In this document: piece by piece, positions 14,937 to 21,587 of the stretch
Layout of the letters: every line of letters begins with the position of its first letter
Numbering within the stretch: position 1 is the first letter of the stretch
NCBI GenBank assembly: GCA_040388665.1
Contig: JAZKBL010000038.1
Span: 1 to 21,587 of the forward strand
Reading direction: 5' to 3'
Length of the DNA stretch: 21,587 nt
Origin: DAHVFY01 sp040388665
GTDB taxonomy: Bacteria > Chlamydiota > Chlamydiia > Chlamydiales > Rhabdochlamydiaceae
The notes under the pieces: model-generated
The model's database searches: none
What the model was told of the DNA's origin: nothing
The model's input: the letters and a program-made list of their open reading frames with translations, nothing else
Translations under genes and position numbers: made by a program

Positions 14937-15878
14937 ATGGAAGGAAAAAACTATTACGTCATTGCTTATTATTACTTTACTACGATTGAAAATCCTGATC
15001 TTGAAGTAAAAAAGCATAAAGAATTTTTTAAAAATCGAAACATCACATCGCGTATCTACATTTCTCACGAAGGGATTAACGCGCAGATGAGCGGTCTTAT
15101 AGCTCATGCAGAAGAATATATGGCATGGATGCGGAGCGATCCTAGGTTTTCTGACATCGATTTTAAAATTCATGCGCATCACGAAAATGTTTTTCCAAGA
15201 GCCGCTGTTAGAGTGCGCAAGCAACTTGTAGCTCTTGATGTCGCAGTTGATCCCAAAGAGAGTGATGGGCATTTGGAGCCGAAAGAATGGAACGAGATGC
15301 TCGACCAAAGGGATGAAGATACGTTGATTATTGACGTGCGTAATGATTACGAGTGGGAAATTGGGCATTTTGAAGGAGCGGAACTTCCAAAACTTGCTAA
15401 GTTTCGAGAATTTCCTGAATACGCCAAGCGCTTGAAAGAAGAGCGTGACCCTAAGAAAACTAAAGTGATGATGTACTGTACAGGCGGCATCCGGTGTGAG
15501 CTTTATTCCGTTCTTCTTAAAAAAGAGGGATTTGAGCAGGTTTATCAGCTTCAAGGCGGCGTGATTGGGTATGGACTAAAGAACGGTTCTGATCATTGGA
15601 AAGGTAAACTTTTTGTTTTCGATGACAGATTAGCTGTGGCGCTGAATGACGAAGAAGACGTAGAGCCGATTAGCTCGTGCTTTCATTGCGAAGCGCCATC
15701 TGACGTTTATTACAACTGCGCTAACATGGACTGTAATGAACTTTTCTTGTGTTGCCCTGCATGTGCTGAGCGCCTTCAGGGGTGCTGCTGTCAAGAATGT
15801 ATTTCAGCGCCGCGCGTGCGTCCTTACCAAAAAGTCGATAAGCCCAAGCCCTTTAAACGGCTGTGCGAATGTACTTAA
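14937..15878 (+). CDS. trhO: tRNA U34 hydroxylase, rhodanese-family (TrhO/YceA), 313 aa
   Basis: Oxygen-dependent enzyme making 5-hydroxyuridine at tRNA position 34. An N-terminal acylphosphatase-like domain (YYVIAYYYF...SRIYISHEGINAQMSG) is followed by a rhodanese domain with the active-site loop YCTGGIRCE, catalytic C181, and a cysteine-rich C-terminal tail (CFHCEAP...CPACAERLQGCCCQEC), probably metal-binding, typical of the family. Length is normal. Three starts are possible: TTG 14886, ATG 14919 (AGGGAG only 1 nt upstream, too close) and ATG 14937. The last is chosen because the protein then begins MEGKNYY, as I recall for chlamydial homologues, and because of the promoter position. It is adjacent and divergent to rpsD. 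The last 26 nt overlap the end of the convergent gene. Confidence 0.93.
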   Translation: MEGKNYYVIAYYYFTTIENPDLEVKKHKEFFKNRNITSRIYISHEGINAQMSGLIAHAEEYMAWMRSDPRFSDIDFKIHAHHENVFPRAAVRVRKQLVALDVAVDPKESDGHLEPKEWNEMLDQRDEDTLIIDVRNDYEWEIGHFEGAELPKLAKFREFPEYAKRLKEERDPKKTKVMMYCTGGIRCELYSVLLKKEGFEQVYQLQGGVIGYGLKNGSDHWKGKLFVFDDRLAVALNDEEDVEPISSCFHCEAPSDVYYNCANMDCNELFLCCPACAERLQGCCCQECISAPRVRPYQKVDKPKPFKRLCECT

Positions 15879-16659
15879 TTAACTCTAACATCCGCTTTTG
15901 AGTTTCATCTAGAACGACAGTCAGACCTGGCTTTACACCTCGTTCTGAAAGCTCAAAAGCGTGCATTGTGTTACAGATTCTGCCATCAAGCCGTACGCCA
16001 ATTCCACGGGCCCCTACCATGTTGCCCCAGTCTCCAAACATCTTTAAGGTCATTTCGCATGCTGTAATGAGAAAGAAGATCTTTTTGTCTGGGTGGTTGT
16101 GCGTGAGCTCAAAGATTTTTTCTCCGATATAATGAATTGTTGGGATGTAAAGAATTGTTACATTTGAGGGTAGAGCATGAACGGCTTTTCCTATAAAGCA
16201 CTGCTTGCAAACAGGACTTGCGAGATCGTGGATGCAGTTATCTGTAAATCTGCCGGAGGGGCATTCAAAAGGTTTATGGCAGTAAGAAAAGCCGATAACG
16301 ATAAGTGCTTCGGAGGATTTAATTTTTTCTTTAAAGTCGTCCTCATCGTGCACTCCGTAATAGAAAAAATCGCCATCGCGAGTAAAAGGTTTATTTTTGA
16401 GAAGTGATTTTATGAAGGCTTGGGTATATTTAATAGGGTGTTTAAAGAAGTGGCGAGGCAAGATGCGTTTTTCATCGTGTTTAACAAGATATTTAAGGCT
16501 TTTCCATTTAAGGTTGCGCGCTGTATCAGAGGTGATGCCAGGCATATTAGGCAGATGGCGCAGTATTTTCAGAGGGTTAGAGTCTTCTGCTTCCTTAGCT
16601 GATGCATCCCACTTTTTTTCAGCAGCGTCAAAATTATCGTGTTTATCCCAGTGTTTCAT
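15853..16659 (-). CDS. Cysteine-rich protein of unknown function (possible metal or Fe-S protein), 268 aa
   Basis: Not firmly recognised. A basic, helical N-terminal half (residues 1-95, KILRHLPNMPGITSDTARNLKWKSLKYLVK) precedes a compact cysteine cluster C127-x5-C133-x8-C142-x8-C151-x2-C154 (FSYCHKPFECPSGRF...CIHD...PVCKQCFIG), and C201 (LITACEM) and C229 (GRICNT) follow. The spacing suggests a zinc or iron-sulfur site. The C-terminal stretch TACEMTLKMFGDWGN...GIGVRL faintly recalls DUF116-type proteins, which I could not confirm. There is no signal peptide or membrane segment. ATG 16659 is only 2 nt from the divergent helicase start, with TATAAT 9 nt upstream. Its 3' end overlaps trhO antisense by 26 nt. 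Confidence 0.75.
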   Translation of the reverse strand: MKHWDKHDNFDAAEKKWDASAKEAEDSNPLKILRHLPNMPGITSDTARNLKWKSLKYLVKHDEKRILPRHFFKHPIKYTQAFIKSLLKNKPFTRDGDFFYYGVHDEDDFKEKIKSSEALIVIGFSYCHKPFECPSGRFTDNCIHDLASPVCKQCFIGKAVHALPSNVTILYIPTIHYIGEKIFELTHNHPDKKIFFLITACEMTLKMFGDWGNMVGARGIGVRLDGRICNTMHAFELSERGVKPGLTVVLDETQKRMLELIKYIRTAV

Positions 16660-16661
16660 AG

Positions 16662-19247
16662 ATGTTTTATTATAGCTTAGAAGAGGAAAATAGCCATCTT
16701 ATAATTAAGGTGGAAGTGAAAAGCACGGGACCTAAACGTCTTTTATATCGCGATACGTTGTTACAAACAGCAAAAGGAAAAGAACTCGATGCTGTGCGGT
16801 TTCTCATTCAAGAGGAGTTGCGTGCAAGAGGACTTTCTCCACTATCAAGTGGGGCAGATACGATTTCTTTTAACCGTGTTAAAATCCCTTTTAAACGTTC
16901 TTTTGAAGCATTAAAACTCATCGGTCTTACTGGAAATCTTTTTTTTAAAGGAAAAAAGCTTTTTGTCGATCCTTTTACCCGTCTTTCTCTTTCCTTTGAA
17001 GTGGATGATCTTATAAGCGGCATTGTGCATTTAGGGACAAGAACATGTGGAATTGATCATTGCGAAGCTATTTTTCCAGGGGAGCCCGTTTTTGCAATCA
17101 TTAAAGGAACACTCCATTTTTTTGCAGATGATGTTGCATGGGATCTTGTGCAACTCGCCTTTCCAACTCCAAGGCCATTTTCAAAGAAAATTGCAGAAGA
17201 TCTTGCAGACTATGAAAAAGTTGTTTGGAAGAAAAAACTAGAAGACATTCCCGCACAAGAACCTTTGCCATATCTTGTATTGAAAGATCGAACAGGCGCT
17301 TTTGCTGATCTTTTTTTTGATTATGGATCTTTAGGCATAGTTGCAGCGCACGAGATCAAGAATATCCCTTGGAGAAGAGTAGAAACGGAAAAAAGTTGGG
17401 AAAAAGATCTCCTTGAGACAGATTTTATTAAAAAAATTGTCGGCACTTCTCATTATTATTGCCCGTTAGATAAGGTTGCAAAAAGCTTAACGTTTCTTTT
17501 AGAAATCGGATGGAAAGTGTTCGATGCAAATGGACGTACTGTCGTACGGCAATCGGCATGTGATCTTGCACTTGAAAACAAAGAAGACATGATCCTTGTT
17601 AAGGGAAGAGTTTCTTATGAACATTATGCAGCAGATTTTCAAGAAGTCATCGGCGCCTTTAATCGACGCGATAGATTTGTGAATCTTTCAGATAACGCTG
17701 TCGGCCTTCTTGATCCTATGTCTTCGTGGTACGATCTTGCTGAAGAGGAGATTGTTTCAGACGGAATAGTTGTTAAAAAAAGTAAATTCGGGGTCTTAGA
17801 AGAGCATTTTACAAAAAAAGCCGTTCTTGACGTCATTGGAGAGGTTATGTTTACTCCTCCTGCAGATGCTTTTATAGGAGTTCTTCATCCCTATCAGCAA
17901 GAAGGAGTTGATTGGCTTTTCTTTTTAAAAAACTCTTCTTTTCATGGGCTACTTGCTGATGAAATGGGTCTTGGTAAGACGGTGCAGACAATTGCGTTTT
18001 TTTCAACGCTGAAAGCTTCAGCGCCTCTTTTAGTCGTAGCTCCCACTTCTTTGCTTTTTAATTGGAGACGAGAGTTTGAGAAATTTTTGCCAAGCTATCC
18101 TGTGCATGTGCACTCAGGGCCAGATAGACTGCAAAGTAAAGAAGAGCTTATCAAACAAAGAATCATTCTCACTTCGTATGCTCTTGTGCGCATTGATTCT
18201 GCTTTATTACAGAGCCTTGGATTTGAGTGCATCGTTCTTGATGAAGCGCAGATGATCAAAAATCCAGATTCTCAAGTAGCGCGCGCCGTGTTTTCTTTGC
18301 AGGCTAACATGCGTCTTGTAATCACTGGAACGCCTGTTGAAAACCGTTCTGAAGATCTTTTTTCCCTTTTTCATTTTTTGATGCCAGAACTTCTAGGAGA
18401 GAGAAAAGATTTTCAAGCGCGTCTAAAAGCTGCAGAGAGCGATGGGCGCTATTTTAAGAACATACGTAAGCAGATTCGTCCGTTTATTTTGCGGCGCACA
18501 AAAGAGGTCATTGCAGATCAGCTGCCAGATAAGATTGAGCAGACAGTATTTGTTGAAATGCATGAAGAGCAAAAGTTGTTTTACGACGCTTATCTTGCAA
18601 AGGCGCGTTCAGGATTACTTAAGAAGGTAGCCCTGGATGGCACGTCCAAGCACCGTTTTGAAGTGCTTGAGCTTATTTTGCGGCTCAGACAAATTTGTTG
18701 TCATCCTCTGTTACTTGGTGAAAATATCCCAAGCGCTAAGTTTGAGCGGTTGATGGAAGATCTTGAAGAAGTTATCCAAGAAAAACGGAAAGTTCTTGTT
18801 TACAGCCAGTTTACAGAAATGCTGCAACTGATTGGTAAAACTCTTAAAGAGCGCGGCATTAACTACGCTTATCTTGACGGTTCAACATCTAATCGAGAAG
18901 AGGTTGTAGAGCGCTTTCAAAATACCCAAGAGTTATCCGTTTTTTTAATCAGCTTAAAAGCTGGTGGAGTTGGTTTAAATTTGACTGCTGCAGATTATGT
19001 CTTTATTTTTGATCCTTGGTGGAACGTTGCAGTAGAAAATCAAGCGGTTGACCGCGCGCACCGCCTTGGCAGAAAAGATACTGTCGTTGCCAAAAGATAT
19101 GTCACAGCATTTAGCATCGAAGAAAAAATGATGCGCCTTAAAAAAAGCAAAGAACACCTCTCCGACAACCTCCTCAACTTCGACGAAGCTGCCGTCCCAG
19201 AATCCTTCGACGCTATCATAGAAGATTTATTGCATGGTGAAATATGA
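16662..19247 (+). CDS. SNF2/SWI2-family DNA helicase-like ATPase, 861 aa
   Basis: Superfamily 2 DNA translocase, probably acting in transcription recycling or repair; the specific role is unknown. The N-terminal region (about 1-420) has no motif I can name. Motor: HPYQQEGVDWLF, Walker A DEMGLGKT (about 433-440), APTSLLFNWRREF (Ia), DEAQMIKNP (II, about 526), TGTPVENR (III), then the C-terminal lobe with LVYSQFTEML (IV), SLKAGGVGLNLTAADYV (V, about 764) and QAVDRAHRLGR (VI, about 793). All key residues look intact. Length suits bacterial SNF2 proteins; C. trachomatis has two, as I recall (CT555, CT708). No ribosome binding site precedes ATG 16662, which is 2 nt from a divergent start, so the true start may lie further in. 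It overlaps the next gene as ATGA. Confidence 0.92.
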   Translation: MFYYSLEEENSHLIIKVEVKSTGPKRLLYRDTLLQTAKGKELDAVRFLIQEELRARGLSPLSSGADTISFNRVKIPFKRSFEALKLIGLTGNLFFKGKKLFVDPFTRLSLSFEVDDLISGIVHLGTRTCGIDHCEAIFPGEPVFAIIKGTLHFFADDVAWDLVQLAFPTPRPFSKKIAEDLADYEKVVWKKKLEDIPAQEPLPYLVLKDRTGAFADLFFDYGSLGIVAAHEIKNIPWRRVETEKSWEKDLLETDFIKKIVGTSHYYCPLDKVAKSLTFLLEIGWKVFDANGRTVVRQSACDLALENKEDMILVKGRVSYEHYAADFQEVIGAFNRRDRFVNLSDNAVGLLDPMSSWYDLAEEEIVSDGIVVKKSKFGVLEEHFTKKAVLDVIGEVMFTPPADAFIGVLHPYQQEGVDWLFFLKNSSFHGLLADEMGLGKTVQTIAFFSTLKASAPLLVVAPTSLLFNWRREFEKFLPSYPVHVHSGPDRLQSKEELIKQRIILTSYALVRIDSALLQSLGFECIVLDEAQMIKNPDSQVARAVFSLQANMRLVITGTPVENRSEDLFSLFHFLMPELLGERKDFQARLKAAESDGRYFKNIRKQIRPFILRRTKEVIADQLPDKIEQTVFVEMHEEQKLFYDAYLAKARSGLLKKVALDGTSKHRFEVLELILRLRQICCHPLLLGENIPSAKFERLMEDLEEVIQEKRKVLVYSQFTEMLQLIGKTLKERGINYAYLDGSTSNREEVVERFQNTQELSVFLISLKAGGVGLNLTAADYVFIFDPWWNVAVENQAVDRAHRLGRKDTVVAKRYVTAFSIEEKMMRLKKSKEHLSDNLLNFDEAAVPESFDAIIEDLLHGEI
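16669..16674 (-). promoter_or_regulatory. -10 box (TATAAT) of the cysteine-rich gene
   Basis: Perfect TATAAT on the minus strand, exactly 9 nt before the ATG at 16659, so the mRNA would be nearly leaderless. The -35 position (ATGGCT, 17 nt upstream) is weak. The box lies inside the first codons of the divergent helicase. Confidence 0.4.
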
Positions 19248-20128
19248 AGATTTTTGTTGATAATCAAATGCTGAGAGATCCTTCTAAACTGATAGCGCAT
19301 GGGGATAATTATATAAGCTTAGATTGGCCCTCTTTATTTGAGTATCTGGGGCTGGGCTCGATGTTGTCGCAGCTTTCTACATTTGATCAAGCGCATCCTC
19401 TTTTTATAGCATGTGTTGCGACGTTGCATGCAACTGATGAACAAGAGGTGTTGCTCTATATGTACGATCAGTTGTTTGTGGAAAATTTGAATCAAATCAA
19501 AGCTCTTCCACAAATGAATGCAGCATTTTTGCTACAGGCGATAAGAGAGCGGCGTGGGGACTTTTCTTTTGTGGAAGTGAACAATATGCTTTCACCAGCA
19601 CTTGATGCGATTGAAGCGGCATTAATAGAAAATGCACCTCACATCATGCATGATCTCATTCTTTACCTAGCCTGGGATCGCATGTGCGTGTATATGGCGC
19701 ACCTGTTTGATGATGCATCTACAGATCCTAAATTCATTAAGGGGATAGGTGTTTTAAAAGAGTGTTTGATTGAATCCTATCAGCATATTGCAAAGCAGGA
19801 GCGAACATCCCCGGGAATTTATCGCATGATCGAGGCTCTTTTTTTCTATCAGATGCGCGAAGAGAATCGAGAGAAGCATACAGATGCCGCGTGGGCTATG
19901 TTAAGCCAAAGCTTTCAATGTTTGAAGGCAGAGGATCAGCTCGTAGATTTTTTCTATATCGATCGCGCAGTTTTTTTTGAGAAAGATTCAGAAAGCTATT
20001 TGACTTTAGATTCTCTTGAAAAGGTCAGCTCTAGACTAGCTTTTGCTCAATATATGATGGATCAAATCAAGTTAGATACTCCAGAGTGGAACTATGTTCT
20101 ACATCCACAAAAAATCGTCTGTCTATAA
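19244..20128 (+). CDS. Unknown acidic helical protein, coupled to the SNF2 helicase, 294 aa
   Basis: Not recognised. The protein is soluble, mostly alpha-helical and acidic, with no signal peptide, membrane segment or cysteine motif. Hydrophobic/charged helix patterns (YLGLGSMLSQL, EQEVLLYMYDQLFVENLNQI, LDAIEAALIENAPHIMHDLIL, RMIEALFFYQMREEN) suggest a TPR-like or bundle fold. ATG 19244 overlaps the helicase stop (ATGA), so the two proteins are almost certainly co-translated and may work together; a partner role is inference from that coupling only. A short palindrome after the stop probably ends the transcript. Confidence 0.82.
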   Translation: MKIFVDNQMLRDPSKLIAHGDNYISLDWPSLFEYLGLGSMLSQLSTFDQAHPLFIACVATLHATDEQEVLLYMYDQLFVENLNQIKALPQMNAAFLLQAIRERRGDFSFVEVNNMLSPALDAIEAALIENAPHIMHDLILYLAWDRMCVYMAHLFDDASTDPKFIKGIGVLKECLIESYQHIAKQERTSPGIYRMIEALFFYQMREENREKHTDAAWAMLSQSFQCLKAEDQLVDFFYIDRAVFFEKDSESYLTLDSLEKVSSRLAFAQYMMDQIKLDTPEWNYVLHPQKIVCL

Positions 20129-20151
20129 GACCTATCAAATAAAGATACTAA

Positions 20152-20169
20152 AAAAACCTTAAGGTTTTT
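20152..20169 (+). terminator. Short palindromic terminator-like element
   Basis: AAAAACCTTAAGGTTTTT is an 18-bp perfect palindrome 23 nt after the previous stop, ending in five T. The stem is short with little GC, so termination is plausible but weak. A TATACG box (20169-20174) for the next gene overlaps its end, 8 nt before that ATG. Confidence 0.4.
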
Positions 20170-20182
20170 ATACGGTATAGAT

Positions 20183-20830
20183 ATGAAGCGTAATTTTCGA
20201 TTAGATGCAGTTCCGGAGCCGTGGCAATACAATCCATCAAAATGGAGCCAACGGATTCGCGTCTGTTGCCTTGCGTCAGTTGCAGTTTTTATCGCTGTCT
20301 ACATGGGGCTTTATCAGTGGCGGCTGATCGATCATGTATGGGATCCTGTTTTTGGTCATCAGTCGCAGCAGGTTCTTGATTCTGATGTTTCACATACCAT
20401 GCGTACGTGGTTTCGTATTCCTGACTCGATGATGGGTGCTCTCGCGTATCTTGGTGATATTATTTTTGCTCTTGCTGGCTCGACACGCCGTTGGCAAGAT
20501 CGTCCTTGGCTTGTTATTTTGTTTGGCATTGATGTGATTCCTTTAGGGGTTGTCAGCGCTGTGTTAGTGTTTATGCAAGGATCTGTTGTAGGTGCTTGGT
20601 GTTTTCCTTGTCTTGTTACAGCAGTGATTTCGCTGTGTTTAATTCTTCTTGCTTATGATGAGATTTGGTCGTGCATTCTTTATTTGCATGCTGTTTGGAA
20701 AAAAAGCAAAAGTGTGCGCGTTTTGTGGGATACATTTTGGGGAAAAGCTTCTGATATTGCCTATGAAGCTGGCGAAAGTATGTTAGAGCGGAAAAAAAAG
20801 AGGGAAAAACATGTGGGCACGCGTCGTTGA
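20183..20830 (+). CDS. VKOR-like membrane protein with a single CxxC, 215 aa
   Basis: Membrane protein of the vitamin K epoxide reductase-like group, expected to pass electrons between quinone and disulfide chemistry. After a polar N-terminus there are about five hydrophobic segments (near 27-46, 82-99, 108-134, 136-157 and a weaker one near 160-170). The active-site pair is C140/C143 in GAWCFPCLVTA. The SQQVLDSDVS...IPDSMMGALAYL stretch matches the family, but the two loop cysteines of classical VKOR are missing (WDPVFG with D54 where a cysteine is common). I recall related proteins with this variant, often beside SPW-repeat proteins as here. The C-terminal tail is long, basic and cytosolic (ERKKKREKHV). 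Overlaps the next gene by 20 nt. Confidence 0.75.
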   Translation: MKRNFRLDAVPEPWQYNPSKWSQRIRVCCLASVAVFIAVYMGLYQWRLIDHVWDPVFGHQSQQVLDSDVSHTMRTWFRIPDSMMGALAYLGDIIFALAGSTRRWQDRPWLVILFGIDVIPLGVVSAVLVFMQGSVVGAWCFPCLVTAVISLCLILLAYDEIWSCILYLHAVWKKSKSVRVLWDTFWGKASDIAYEAGESMLERKKKREKHVGTRR

Positions 20831-21176
20831 ATTTATGCTGGCTGTCTGGTTGGCATTAAGTCCTTTTATTTTACGCTACCCAGCGCAAGAAACATTTCTT
20901 TGGGCAAATGATTTTATCTGCGCGTTTTTGATAGCCCTTTTTGCGCTTGTTTCTTTTTGGCCTCCCTGTAGAAAAATCCATCTTTTAACACTTGGAGTTG
21001 CCTTATGGCTCTTGGGAATTGGTTACAGCACATTTCCAGCGTTGGCACTGCCACCGCAAGAAAATTCTGTCGTTATAGGATTGCTGCTTTTAATGCTGGC
21101 GCTCGTTCCAAGCCATTCTCATCATCTTTCCCCCTCGTGGGAAGAATTCGAAAAGAAAAAAGCATCGTCCAGATAG
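20811..21176 (+). CDS. SPW-repeat membrane protein, 121 aa
   Basis: Small integral membrane protein of the SPW-repeat group. Four hydrophobic segments are seen (near 5-24, 30-48, 57-74 and 84-101). The repeat signature appears first as AVWLALSPFIL (SPF variant) with FLWANDFICAF after it, and a degenerate second copy in LGVALWLLGIGYSTFPAL. AGAGGG lies 7 nt before ATG 20811. It starts inside the VKOR-like gene, so the two are co-translated and probably form one membrane unit; its function is unknown. The tail is hydrophilic and charged (PSHSHHLSPSWEEFEKKK). Confidence 0.75.
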   Translation: MWARVVEFMLAVWLALSPFILRYPAQETFLWANDFICAFLIALFALVSFWPPCRKIHLLTLGVALWLLGIGYSTFPALALPPQENSVVIGLLLLMLALVPSHSHHLSPSWEEFEKKKASSR

Positions 21177-21214
21177 TTTTAATTAAAATTAAGAGACGTA
21201 ATGGAAAAATTGAT

Positions 21215-21289
21215 AGTCCCAAACATGTAATGCTCGATTTATTCGTTATCTAGAAACATAGCGTAAGCGAGCATTACATGTTTAGGACT
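21215..21289. repeat. Inverted repeat, 22-nt arms
   Basis: AGTCCCAAACATGTAATGCTCG (21215-21236) pairs with 21268-21289 at 21 of 22 positions, around a 31-nt loop that itself has weak pairing (CGTTAT/ATAGCG). It lies 38 nt after the SPW gene stop and may serve as its transcription end; no T-tract follows. Confidence 0.85.
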
Positions 21290-21295
21290 GCCGAA

Positions 21296-21543
21296 TATGC
21301 CGTCCCTCCGGGACTCGGGGGATGGGGTGGGCTTTTCCTAGGCCTTTCGCTTTGCTCCGACCTAGGCTGTATCATTGCGGTCCTCCGGACCTTCAGATGT
21401 AGACGTGTTATCATGGCTTGAGTGTCTTTGGGAGGAATATATTCTTAAGGCCCGGAGGGCTGCAATGATACAGCCTAGGCCAAAGCGAAGCGTAGGCCTA
21501 GGAAATGGTCACAATAAATTTTGAGCCCTGAAGGGGCGGCATA
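21296..21543. repeat. Nested GC-rich inverted-repeat element, about 248 bp
   Basis: Outer arms: TATGCCGTCCCTCCGGGACTC (21296-21316) against 21523-21543, about 18 of 21 matching. Inner arms: 21337-21393 (CCTAGGCCTTTCGC...CCGGACCTT) against 21447-21502, long and with few mismatches, including CCTAGGCTGTATCATTGC on both sides. The motif GCCG-CCCTCCGGG-C thus occurs four times, two per strand. The central 53 nt (21394-21446) is unpaired. No ORF is supportable. Repeats of this look are, from memory, common in Planctomycetes/Verrucomicrobia/Chlamydiae genomes. This and the preceding repeat fill the whole stretch after 21176. Confidence 0.88.
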
Positions 21544-21563
21544 AATTTAGATTAGGAGTAAAA

Positions 21564-21587
21564 AAGGCTCGGAATTTTCCGAGCCTT
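21564..21587 (-). terminator. Intrinsic terminator for a minus-strand gene beyond the right edge
   Basis: AAGGCTCGG (21564-21572) pairs with CCGAGCCTT (21579-21587) around AATTTT. On the minus strand the stem is followed by a run of T (complement of 21560-21565), a classical terminator. It implies a minus-strand gene ending just outside the window; if T follows 21587 it may be bidirectional. Confidence 0.72.

Noticed and set aside
14850..15554. 234-codon open frame on the minus strand opposite trhO
   Set aside because: It lies antisense to a clear rhodanese-family gene, and its translation has no coherent motifs.
21005..21253. 82-codon frame overlapping the end of the SPW gene
   Set aside because: It is out of frame with the real gene, has no ribosome binding site and runs into an inverted repeat.
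21215..21543. CRISPR array or transposase remnant at the right end
   Set aside because: The repeats are inverted rather than regularly spaced direct repeats, and no transposase-like frame is present.

Overview
This window looks like a chromosomal fragment of a member of the Chlamydiae, most likely an environmental (Parachlamydiales-like) lineage rather than Chlamydiaceae proper. The strongest clue is the block nfo (endonuclease IV), murJ, rpsD, trhO, which I recall as neighbours in Chlamydia trachomatis (around CT624-CT627). A second clue is the order small conserved ORF, rluD-type synthase and a short glutamyl-tRNA reductase, resembling the region around CT658-CT662. Protein-level features fit: a 334-residue HemA without the usual C-terminal dimerisation domain, an S4 without zinc cysteines, and a TrhO beginning MEGKNYY. 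The species cannot be fixed from sequence reading alone. A run of ten Ns at 7584-7593 shows that two contigs were joined, so order across that point is provisional.

Layout. 1-60 is the 3' part of tRNA-Arg(TCT). 82-2685 is a very large DHH/DHHA2 phosphoesterase. 2880-4532 (minus strand) carries a small conserved ORF, an RluD-family pseudouridine synthase and a KhpA-type KH protein. 4603-7344 (plus) is a compact run: RecX, HemA, and a secreted/membrane bactofilin-like protein that overlaps hemA. After a repeat and the assembly gap come asnS and nfo (minus, ATGA-coupled), facing away from murJ (plus). An 822-residue exported protein of unknown function and rpsD follow on the minus strand, then trhO (plus), a cysteine-rich unknown (minus), an SNF2 helicase with a coupled unknown partner, and a VKOR-like/SPW membrane pair (plus).

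Functionally this is mostly housekeeping: translation (tRNA-Arg, AsnRS, S4, RluD, KhpA, TrhO), haem/tetrapyrrole entry (HemA), DNA repair and recombination (Nfo, RecX, SNF2 helicase) and envelope (MurJ, bactofilin-like protein, VKOR-like pair). I see no phage, CRISPR array, toxin-antitoxin module, transposase gene or secretion cluster.

The most distinctive non-coding content is a set of long inverted repeats filling nearly every intergenic gap: a perfect 48-bp-arm palindrome (7371-7477), a related 28-bp-arm one (2695-2786), a 165-bp palindromic element abutting the rluD start and bounded by a 13-bp direct repeat (4100-4275), a 22-bp-arm hairpin (14107-14157), and a nested, GC-richer 248-bp structure (21296-21543). 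The unusual genes are the DHH protein with a very long insert, the cysteine-rich 268-residue protein, and the VKOR-like protein lacking loop cysteines. Two genes (trhO and the cysteine-rich unknown) have good -10 boxes exactly 9 nt before ATG, suggesting leaderless mRNAs. No wholly new system is evident.
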